This document shows positions 5,247 to 10,221 of a stretch of DNA of 10,221 nt, piece by piece (the first letter of the stretch is position 1; the number at the start of each line of letters is the position of its first letter). The notes under the pieces are model-generated. The model worked only from the letters and a program-made list of their open reading frames with translations, ran no database searches and was not told the DNA's origin. The DNA comes from an uncultured Bacilli bacterium (lineage in GTDB: Bacteria > Bacillota_I > Bacilli_A > RF39 > UBA660): contig CANPWX010000026.1 in assembly GCA_947585065.1 (NCBI GenBank), positions 1-10,221 on the forward strand, given 5' to 3'. Position numbers and translations under genes: made by a program.

Positions 5247-5714
5247 TCACTCCTTTTCTTTCTCTAAGAGCTCCCTTAAAGGAGCAAGTCTTGGATCTAT
5301 TTCATCATTTTCTTCCCCAATTTCTTTTGTTTCGTTTAATTTTTCTGAAACAGTATAGCTGATTGGGATTTCCAGTACAATATTTTCCCATAAAATGTTT
5401 AGAATATCAAGTGTATTTTGAGAATTTTCTAAAAAACGTCCACAAAATTCGCTGGTAGGGTCTATTTTTTCTTCTAAATCAATGGTGAAAGGGTATTCTA
5501 CTGGATTTAATGTTCTGGCATCATTTAATAAGAAAGTTCCAATTGCTGTTAAATGGTACATATCTTCTTGATTGGCATTTTGAAAAATGGAAAGGTGAAT
5601 ATTTACTGGAGAAATATTTAAAATTCCTGTTGGTTCATAATATTCTTTGCCATAGATGATTGTATCTGTAATTTCCATATCTCGAATGGGTATTTTTTTA
5701 AAATTTCTATTCAT
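5247..5714 (-). CDS. YceD/DUF177 family protein, rpmF operon partner
   Basis: The 155-residue protein belongs to the DUF177 (YceD/YlbN) family, almost always encoded just upstream of rpmF. Visible family traits are the opening sequence with IPIRDMEITDTI, a beta-rich centre with DARTLNPVEYPFTIDL, and an acidic C-terminus ending EIDPRLAPLRELLEKEKE. The family's characteristic 'DPRLAxLxxLL' tail is thus intact. The two-Cys motif of some homologues is absent; only one Cys is present (CGRF). YceD proteins have been linked to 23S rRNA and large-subunit maturation, but the precise role is unsettled. The ATG at 5714 is preceded by a modest GGTGAG. Its TGA stop lies inside the ribosome-binding region of rpmF, suggesting translational linkage. 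Confidence 0.88.
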   Translation of the reverse strand: MNRNFKKIPIRDMEITDTIIYGKEYYEPTGILNISPVNIHLSIFQNANQEDMYHLTAIGTFLLNDARTLNPVEYPFTIDLEEKIDPTSEFCGRFLENSQNTLDILNILWENIVLEIPISYTVSEKLNETKEIGEENDEIDPRLAPLRELLEKEKE

Positions 5715-5729
5715 TTTCTCACCAACTTT

Positions 5730-5758
5730 ATTTTAACAAAAAAACCGTAAAAAGTCTA
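5730..5758 (-). promoter_or_regulatory. Possible sigma-A promoter of yceD-rpmF
   Basis: On the minus strand TAGACT (5758-5753), 17 bases, TAAAAT (5735-5730). The predicted leader is about 9 bases, which is very short. Confidence 0.45.
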
Positions 5759-5807
5759 TTTTTATTCAAAAAAGTGTGCCTTTTTTAAACAAATTTGCCA
5801 AAAAAGT

Positions 5808-5837
5808 TTGACAACTTGTTTTTTCTTATAGTATAAT
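5808..5837 (+). promoter_or_regulatory. Strong sigma-A promoter of the secreted protein gene
   Basis: Perfect TTGACA (5808-5813) and perfect TATAAT (5832-5837) separated by 18 bases, about 25 bases upstream of AAAGGGAAGTG and ATG 5869. This predicts vegetative expression, unlike the neighbouring sporulation genes. Confidence 0.85.
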
Positions 5838-5868
5838 CTACAAAGTATTTCAAAAGGGAAGTGATCGT

Positions 5869-6801
5869 ATGAAAAAAAATTTTTTGCATTTAAAAAAGGC
5901 AATACTTATGCTTGCACTTAGTTTAGAGGCATCTCACGTGTTTTCTTTAAAAGATGTTTATGCTTCTTCTGAGAGAAATGTATGTACACTTGAAAATTAC
6001 AGTGATAGTGGAGTGGATATTAATGAATGGTCGAATGAAGACTTTAGAAATTATATTCAAGAGAATTATTTTTATTTATCAGAAAATGAATTAGATAAGA
6101 TGACAGCCAATATTATGGAAGAAGCTCAGAATGTTGGAGTACCTATTACAGATGAAAAATCTATTTATATTGGAATGTATAAATTGTCTAAGATTTCTTT
6201 AGAGGATAAAGAAGATTATATTAAAAGTATTCTTGGACTTACGGATGATGATTTGAAATTTGGTGGAGGAGTTACTTGTGCAGAGAGTGCGGGTAGTGGA
6301 ACTATGTGGGGAGATGCCTATTATGTTGCCAATAATTTTTGTACAAGAGCAAATGATTCTGTTTGGGTTCAATGTATTGGTTCTTCGGTAAGTGATCAAT
6401 TTTCAGCAAGAAGTCAGTATGAAGTTATTCCTTCTGGGGCTGCTCAGAAAAAAGCAGAGGAAACGGATTTGATTGCTCAAGTGGCTTTTCGAGATCGTCT
6501 ATTTGTTTATAGTTTAACTACTGCTATTTATAATGATCCTAGTTTGATTGAGACTATTCGTGAAAATATGGGACTTGAGCTATTTAATTTAATTCCTGTC
6601 CCTTATGAATATTTTGTTTCTAAACGTTATCGAAAAGCAGGTAGATTTCAAATTAATTCCGAATCTAATAATCATTATGATCGAAGTACAAATCAGATTA
6701 TGGAACATCCTAGAGTTCTAATTAACAACTATTATCAGGAAAAAGCTACTTATGAAAAAATGCAAAGAATCAGATCTTTTGTACAAGAAAGTGAAGGGTA
6801 A
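5869..6801 (+). CDS. Secreted protein, possibly a SleB-like (Hydrolase_2) cell-wall hydrolase
   Basis: The 310-residue protein has a signal peptide: a Lys-rich start (MKKNFLHLKK), a hydrophobic stretch at about 11-26 and a likely cut after VYA (residue 32). Mature residues 40-130 are acidic and helical. Residues 135-213 recall the SleB/Hydrolase_2 fold. CAESAGSGTMWGDAYYVANN would match the 'AEA-G...VAxxVxNR' helix with Glu139 as candidate catalytic acid, and DQFSARSQYEVIPSGA would match the 'GQFS..YSSGA' segment. SleB enzymes cleave spore-cortex or cell-wall peptidoglycan. The spacing in the first motif is two residues longer than usual and identity is low, so this is a fold-level guess; a plain secreted protein of unknown function is the alternative. 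Four Cys (39, 137, 158, 169) could form disulfides. It has its own strong sigma-A promoter and a terminator overlapping its stop. Confidence 0.85.
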   Translation: MKKNFLHLKKAILMLALSLEASHVFSLKDVYASSERNVCTLENYSDSGVDINEWSNEDFRNYIQENYFYLSENELDKMTANIMEEAQNVGVPITDEKSIYIGMYKLSKISLEDKEDYIKSILGLTDDDLKFGGGVTCAESAGSGTMWGDAYYVANNFCTRANDSVWVQCIGSSVSDQFSARSQYEVIPSGAAQKKAEETDLIAQVAFRDRLFVYSLTTAIYNDPSLIETIRENMGLELFNLIPVPYEYFVSKRYRKAGRFQINSESNNHYDRSTNQIMEHPRVLINNYYQEKATYEKMQRIRSFVQESEG

Positions 6802-6815
6802 ATTGCCCTTTTTTT
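6794..6815 (+). terminator. Terminator of the secreted protein gene
   Basis: AAGGG (6794-6798) pairs with CCCTT (6806-6810), followed by TTTTT to 6815. The stop codon TAA (6799-6801) lies in the loop. It also separates this gene from convergent gerM, whose stop is at 6814. Confidence 0.85.
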
Positions 6816-7722
6816 ATTCATTTAAAAAAATGACATTATCTATATTTAAAGTATCTTTAATTGACAGAGCGATGGAGTATTTTACTTCTTCTATTATTTC
6901 ATCTGCAGATATTCCTTCATAGAGTAAGTTTGTAAAACTTAATAGAACTTGGGATTCTAATATTTCATAGTTTGATAGTTCCGTCGTGGCATTTAAATAA
7001 CTCATTAAATTTGTTTTATCATTCGGACTGTTTTTTAAATGTTCAATTATAATTTCTATTTTTTCTTTTTCATTATTTTCTAATATTGTTACTGGAACAT
7101 AATAGGAACAGTCTTTTTCTTTGGCTATATAGTAAATTGTTGTTTTGGCAACATTTTTTAGACTATTCATTTGATAGCTTATATTAACACCAATCTCTCT
7201 TGTTAGACGTAAAGGAAGTTTTTTTTGAGAATTGGGGTAGTTTTCTAAAATATTTCCTTCTACATAAATGATTACTCCATCTATTGAATCTATTTCAGTT
7301 AAAGAATAGACGATGCATTGAATTAATTTTTCTTCTAATTCTTCGGGAATGCTTAATAATTCTTTACTGAAATTGACTTTGATGGTTGTATCTTGAATAT
7401 CTATGCTTATTATTTTTGTTCCTTTGGGAATAATGGGATTAAAAAAGGAAGGAATGTAATTTGCATTTTTGTCATCAATTGTTAACATTGATAAGATATA
7501 TTTTGCTTTTTCTATGGAATCATAGCCTTCTATGTACATATCTGTTCGTACAACATAGCTTGTATTATCTAATAAGTAAATAGGGGATGTGTCTCCTTTT
7601 TGATAGGATATGGTTGTATATTGATTCGGATTTTCTTCCTTTGGAAAGCTTAACGTTATTAAAAAAATAATTAACGCGAATGTAGTAATAATAAATTTTC
7701 TTTTAATCGATTCTTTTATCAA
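6814..7722 (-). CDS. gerM: GerM-like sporulation protein with two GerMN domains
   Basis: The protein is 302 residues from TTG at 7722. That start has AGGTGA 5 bases before it; the in-frame GTG at 7731 lies within this site and would be nearly leaderless. After a basic N-terminus comes one transmembrane segment (about 10-27). The first GerMN repeat follows (about 45-158: TIKVNFSKELL, then LIQCIVYSLTEIDSIDGVII). The second runs about 194-302 (TTIYYIAKEKD through LLSFTNLL to VKYSIALSIKDTLNIDNV). In B. subtilis GerM helps assemble the SpoIIIA-SpoIIQ channel between mother cell and forespore. SpoIIIAH is encoded two genes upstream, so the two would work at the same septal membrane. B. subtilis GerM is a lipoprotein; no lipobox Cys is present here. 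A sigma-E/K-like promoter precedes it. Confidence 0.87.
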   Translation of the reverse strand: MIKESIKRKFIITTFALIIFLITLSFPKEENPNQYTTISYQKGDTSPIYLLDNTSYVVRTDMYIEGYDSIEKAKYILSMLTIDDKNANYIPSFFNPIIPKGTKIISIDIQDTTIKVNFSKELLSIPEELEEKLIQCIVYSLTEIDSIDGVIIYVEGNILENYPNSQKKLPLRLTREIGVNISYQMNSLKNVAKTTIYYIAKEKDCSYYVPVTILENNEKEKIEIIIEHLKNSPNDKTNLMSYLNATTELSNYEILESQVLLSFTNLLYEGISADEIIEEVKYSIALSIKDTLNIDNVIFLNE

Positions 7723-7737
7723 AGCAATCACCTAATT

Positions 7738-7768
7738 TAATTTATGAGAAATGATCCTTATTCATGAC
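7738..7768 (-). promoter_or_regulatory. Candidate sigma-E/sigma-K promoter of gerM
   Basis: On the minus strand CATAAATTA (7746-7738) fits the sigma-K -10 CATANNNTA and most of the sigma-E -10 CATACAHT. A possible -35, GTCATGAA (7768-7761), lies 14 bases upstream. It sits between the gerE terminator and gerM and gives gerM its own start. Confidence 0.5.
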
Positions 7769-7771
7769 AAG

Positions 7772-7798
7772 AAAAAAAGATTGATTAAATTTCAATCT
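7772..7798 (-). terminator. Terminator overlapping the 3' end of gerE
   Basis: On the minus strand AGATTG (7798-7793) pairs with CAATCT (7783-7778) across a 9-base loop containing the stop codon, followed by seven Ts (7778-7772). Confidence 0.8.
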
Positions 7799-7991
7799 CC
7801 CCTAAACGAAGTAGTTCTACCACTGCACTTGCACGACCTTTTACTTCTAATTTTTGCATTGCATTAGAAATATGATTTCGAACTGTTTTTTCACTAATAT
7901 GTAAAGAATGGGCAATTTCTTTTGTTGTTTCATTTTGGATTAATTTTTCAAAAATTTCTTTTTCTCGATGTGTTAATATTTTTTGCTTCAA
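7785..7991 (-). CDS. gerE: GerE, LuxR-type late mother-cell sporulation regulator
   Basis: This small stand-alone LuxR/FixJ-type helix-turn-helix protein is very close to B. subtilis GerE (74 residues). It has LTHREKEIFEKLIQN, TTKEIAHSLHISEKTVRNH (recognition helix ISEKTVRNHISNAMQK) and VKGRASAVVELLRLGEI. There is no receiver or ligand domain, so activity would be set by expression. GerE binds DNA in the mother cell and activates or represses late coat genes made with sigma-K. I chose TTG at 7991, 5 bases after AGGTGA, which gives 68 residues; GTG at 8000 would give 71 but lies inside that site. A CATAAACTA element matching the sigma-K -10 lies upstream, fitting known sigma-K control of gerE. 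It has its own terminator. gerM follows on the same strand, as in the wider B. subtilis gerE-racE-gerM neighbourhood. Confidence 0.95.
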   Translation of the reverse strand: MKQKILTHREKEIFEKLIQNETTKEIAHSLHISEKTVRNHISNAMQKLEVKGRASAVVELLRLGEIEI

Positions 7992-8006
7992 ATTTTTCAC
8001 CTACTT

Positions 8007-8041
8007 CCCCATAATTCTCTTTATAGTAGTTTATGATGGGG
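8007..8041. repeat. Inverted repeat flanking the gerE -10 element
   Basis: CCCCAT (8007-8012) and ATGGGG (8036-8041) are perfect inverted arms 23 bases apart. Pairing extends to AAT/ATG-side bases with one mismatch. They bracket the candidate -10 at 8027-8035. This could be an operator or an RNA hairpin in spoIIIAH read-through transcripts; on the plus strand a T run follows, but no plus-strand gene precedes. Confidence 0.4.
8027..8035 (-). promoter_or_regulatory. Candidate sigma-K (or sigma-E) -10 element of gerE
   Basis: On the minus strand CATAAACTA is a full match to CATANNNTA and a 7-of-8 match to the sigma-E -10. The -35 side is unclear; GCAAA lies about 15-19 bases upstream. The predicted start point near 8020 gives a leader of about 30 bases. 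Confidence 0.5.
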
Positions 8042-8055
8042 AGAGTTTTTTTGCT

Positions 8056-8559
8056 CTAGGCTTTTTGAAATTTTACGGTTACATATTTTTCTGTAGAAAA
8101 CAAGTTTTTCGTTTCTCTTAGTATTTTATTTGCAAGAGTACTATCTTGTTTTTCTTGTGCGACGACAATACTTATCGTATCATTTTTTATTTTGACAAAG
8201 CTATCTAATTGGAATTTTTCTTTGATCATTTTTTCTACTTTTTCTTCATCACTTTTCTTTTGACTGAGAGACATTAAAGAATTAAAAGCATTATTTTTTT
8301 CTTCACTTGTTTTCGTACTATCTAATAGTATTGATTGATAATTATCCATTTGTTCTAAAACATTTTTTTCTTCTTCTACACGAAGAGAGACTAGAAGTGA
8401 GCTTTCATTTACATTTACACTTACTGTTTCAGAGGAAGTAGGCTCTTCATTATTTAAAATGTTTTGAAGGCTCGAGTCGTTTAAAGTTACATAATAAATA
8501 GATAAAACTAAAATCAAACTAAATAGGGTTACAAACCAAATGCTTTGTTTATTAATCAC
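8056..8559 (-). CDS. spoIIIAH: SpoIIIAH, SpoIIIA-SpoIIQ channel protein of the mother-cell membrane
   Basis: The 167-residue protein opens with MINKQSIWFVTLFSLILVLS, the SpoIIIAH-type start: a short basic tip, then one transmembrane helix at about 7-23. A Ser/Thr/Glu-rich linker (about 35-58), a helical coiled segment (about 60-115) and an alpha/beta ring-building region ending VTVKFQKA follow. SpoIIIAH sits in the mother-cell engulfing membrane and binds SpoIIQ from the forespore to form the channel that sustains sigma-G. It is shorter than the B. subtilis protein (218 residues), mainly in the linker. The start is GTG at 8559, 6 bases after AAAGGGTG. It normally ends the spoIIIAA-AH operon; here a divergent gene lies directly upstream and gerE downstream, so it is detached. 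I found no clear sigma-E promoter. Confidence 0.88.
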   Translation of the reverse strand: MINKQSIWFVTLFSLILVLSIYYVTLNDSSLQNILNNEEPTSSETVSVNVNESSLLVSLRVEEEKNVLEQMDNYQSILLDSTKTSEEKNNAFNSLMSLSQKKSDEEKVEKMIKEKFQLDSFVKIKNDTISIVVAQEKQDSTLANKILRETKNLFSTEKYVTVKFQKA

Positions 8560-8628
8560 TTATCTCACCCTTTCTAAAATAATCATATGTACTCTTCTTT
8601 ATTTTATTACATGAAATCTGAAAAACCA

Positions 8629-8637
8629 TGCTATAAT
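8629..8637 (+). promoter_or_regulatory. Extended -10 promoter of the PF06541-type gene
   Basis: TGCTATAAT combines the TGn extension with a perfect TATAAT (8632-8637). No good -35 is visible (TTACAT at 8607 is 19 bases away). It lies 23 bases before the ATG, with AAAGGGA between. Confidence 0.65.
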
Positions 8638-8660
8638 AGTAAAGTAAGAAAGGGATTTAT

Positions 8661-9392
8661 ATGTATCAATTATCACTTCTTTTTATGAAGTTTATTTTAT
8701 TTAGTATGATTGGATATATAGTAGAAATGATTGAGTGTGCCATTGACGAAGGACGATGGAATAATCGTGGCTTTTTATGTGGACCTGTTCTTCCTATATT
8801 TGGCATTGGCTCTTTAGTACTTGTGTTTTTGCTCAAACCTTTTACTTATAATCCTTTTTTAGTTATGATTTTTGGTATTTTTCTTACTACGGGTGTCGAA
8901 TATTTTGCAGGATGGTTGATTGAAAAAACTTTTCATAATAAATGGTGGGATTATAGTAAAGAACGATTTAATTTACATGGAAGAATTTGTCTTAAAAATT
9001 CTTTGCTTTTTGGTATTGGTGCGCTACTCATTCTATATGTTGCAGATCCTTATATTACTGATTTTTTAATTGAAATTAAAGATTCGGTTTTGATGGGTGT
9101 TGCTTGTGTTATTGGTATTCTTTTTTTATTAGATACTCTTTATTCTATTATTGTTGCTTATCGTTTAAGAAATCATCTTATTATTGTTGAAGATTTGAAA
9201 AATCAAAAATTAGCTAAGATACCTGGAATGTTTGAAAAAATGCTTACGAAAAGATTGGCTGGGAAAAGGAAATTACCTAAACGAGTTATGAGGGCTTTCC
9301 CGGCTTTATTTCAAAAATATCAGAAGGAATTTGAATTAATTCGAAAAATTGAAAAAAATATACCTTTTGTTAAGAAGAAAAAAAAGAAGTAA
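8661..9392 (+). CDS. Putative ABC-transporter type IV (PF06541, CmpB-like) membrane protein
   Basis: The 243-residue multi-pass membrane protein has about five hydrophobic segments (near 5-23, 43-58, 66-86, 113-128 and 144-166). Family hallmarks are GFLCGPVLPIFGIGSL (37-52) and VEYFAGWLIEKTFHNKWWDY (79-98), then FNLHGRICLKNSLLFG (103-118). The C-terminal 75 residues are strongly basic, cytoplasmic by charge, and end in six lysines. Despite the family name, no ATPase partner is nearby and transport has not been shown for most members. The role is therefore unknown. ATG 8661 follows AAAGGGA at good spacing behind an extended -10 promoter. The next gene starts 12 bp after its stop and probably shares the transcript. 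Confidence 0.88.
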   Translation: MYQLSLLFMKFILFSMIGYIVEMIECAIDEGRWNNRGFLCGPVLPIFGIGSLVLVFLLKPFTYNPFLVMIFGIFLTTGVEYFAGWLIEKTFHNKWWDYSKERFNLHGRICLKNSLLFGIGALLILYVADPYITDFLIEIKDSVLMGVACVIGILFLLDTLYSIIVAYRLRNHLIIVEDLKNQKLAKIPGMFEKMLTKRLAGKRKLPKRVMRAFPALFQKYQKEFELIRKIEKNIPFVKKKKKK

Positions 9393-9404
9393 TGGAGTTT
9401 TATT

Positions 9405-10221
9405 ATGGAGGATCTTTTTATTCAAAATTTAAAGTTTTATACTATTTTTACTACCAAAGAAGAAGTTTTGAAATTTCGAAAAAGTAAGACTATAAAAATT
9501 AATGAGGAAGAAATTAGTATTCTTTTTCTTCAAAAAATATTAGAAGATGAAACGTTTTATCAGGAAGTTTATCGTATTTTTAAAAATGATACTTCTTCCA
9601 TTCAAATTAGTTTTTTGTTTCATGGAGATATTGGATATACCTTACGTTATTCTAAATCTTGTGTGATTCGCGGGTTAGAGAAACTTTATTCTCATTCTTT
9701 TTCATCGTCTTTATTGAAACGTTATGAAGAGCTGAAACAGTGTTGTTGTTATGAAGATTTTTTTAAAAAAATTCAAGATGCAACTTATTCTATTTCTATT
9801 GATAATAAAAATTATACCATTTCTATTTCTGATCTTTTACAAGTTCTTACTTCTTCTATTGGTGATTATCAAAATGCTTGCCGAGCAAAGGAAGTATATG
9901 GCATGAAAAAAGAGTATTTTTTCTATGCTTTATCTCATTTTTGTTTTGATTATCATCTTTTTGATAAATTTTTATTTTCTTCTGATATATATGAAAGATA
10001 TTATAATTTAAAAAATTCTCAGTCTGTGGATATTGAAGCTATTAATGAGTATTTATCAATTTTTGATACGGTTTATCAAAAAGTTTCGTTGGAACTATCC
10101 GTAAGGGAAAAAATTTTAGAAAATATGCCAAGTGATTTTTCTGTATTAGAAAAAGCCATTTATATATATATTAAAATGTGTCAAATTTTCACTTATGATG
10201 AAAAGTATTATTTAGCCAATC
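9405..10221 (+). CDS. Unrecognised protein, truncated by the right window edge
   Basis: The frame is open from ATG at 9405 to the last base (272 complete codons, no stop), with GGAG 7 bases before the ATG. It starts 12 bp after the PF06541-type gene and is likely cotranscribed with it. No signal peptide or transmembrane helix is visible. The protein is rich in Phe, Tyr, Ser and Lys, is mostly predicted helical, and carries three adjacent cysteines (113-115). The last visible stretch, LEKAIYIYIKMCQIFTYDEK (248-267), resembles the helix that precedes the active-site Cys in some transglutaminase/papain-like proteins of Firmicutes. The catalytic part would lie beyond the window, so this is only a hint. 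I assign no function. Confidence 0.85.
   Translation, partial: MEDLFIQNLKFYTIFTTKEEVLKFRKSKTIKINEEEISILFLQKILEDETFYQEVYRIFKNDTSSIQISFLFHGDIGYTLRYSKSCVIRGLEKLYSHSFSSSLLKRYEELKQCCCYEDFFKKIQDATYSISIDNKNYTISISDLLQVLTSSIGDYQNACRAKEVYGMKKEYFFYALSHFCFDYHLFDKFLFSSDIYERYYNLKNSQSVDIEAINEYLSIFDTVYQKVSLELSVREKILENMPSDFSVLEKAIYIYIKMCQIFTYDEKYYLAN

Noticed and set aside
5242..5250. GTG at 5250 as the start of rpmF, giving MKFMKLNIQLF before the bL32 core
   Set aside because: GTG overlaps the AGGAG ribosome-binding site and the yceD stop; ATG at 5241 has correct spacing and gives a leader that matches bL27 leaders.
6199..6399. 66-codon minus-strand open frame opposite the secreted protein gene
   Set aside because: No ribosome-binding site, and it overlaps the best-conserved part of the plus-strand gene.
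8566..8600. CATATGAT upstream of spoIIIAH as a sigma-E -10
   Set aside because: Only about 6 of 8 positions fit and no matching -35 lies at the right distance.
1923..8900. 0A-like 7-mers at about 1923, 2553, 4224 and 8894
   Set aside because: All four are inside coding sequence away from promoters; they are kept only as a measure of chance for the sirA box.

Overview
The window is AT-rich DNA from a low-GC Gram-positive bacterium. It uses the standard bacterial code: TGG encodes Trp and TGA is used as a stop. The genes point to an endospore-forming member of the Bacilli or a close relative. lexA, tmcAL (ylbM), yceD (ylbN), rpmF, sirA, gerM, gerE and spoIIIAH are all Firmicutes-type genes, and several sit in neighbourhoods that resemble Bacillus subtilis. 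I do not assign a genus.

Left part (1-3725). The tail of an Rpn/PD-(D/E)XK-type transposase-nuclease protein ends at 228. It is followed by convergent terminators and lexA on the minus strand. Divergent from lexA, behind a sigma-A promoter that carries a LexA box, is a 44-codon single-membrane-span protein. Next come a divergent transketolase and sirA. The order lexA <> yneA-slot gene > tkt > sirA matches the B. subtilis lexA/yneA/(yneB, ynzC)/tkt/yneE(sirA) locus. The yneA slot holds a tiny LysM-less protein, so it is the best candidate here for an undescribed SOS division inhibitor.

Middle (3686-5758, minus strand). yceD and rpmF form an operon, followed by tRNA-Arg(UCU) with its own promoter and terminator, then tmcAL. 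The 3' end of tmcAL overlaps that of sirA by 40 bp. bL32 (rpmF) carries an N-terminal leader that looks like the Prp-cleaved leader of Firmicutes bL27.

Right part (5808-10221). A secreted, possibly SleB-like protein is driven by a strong sigma-A promoter. It converges on a minus-strand sporulation group: spoIIIAH, then gerE, then gerM. Motifs resembling mother-cell sigma-E/sigma-K promoters precede gerE and gerM. Divergent from spoIIIAH are a PF06541-type membrane protein and, 12 bp later, an unrecognised gene that runs off the right edge.

The genes combine DNA-damage control (LexA and its divergent target), replication control at sporulation entry (SirA), spore development (SpoIIIAH, GerM, GerE) and translation (YceD, bL32, TmcAL, tRNA-Arg). 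No gene-free stretch exceeds about 155 bp. I saw no CRISPR array, rRNA, intact insertion sequence or origin.
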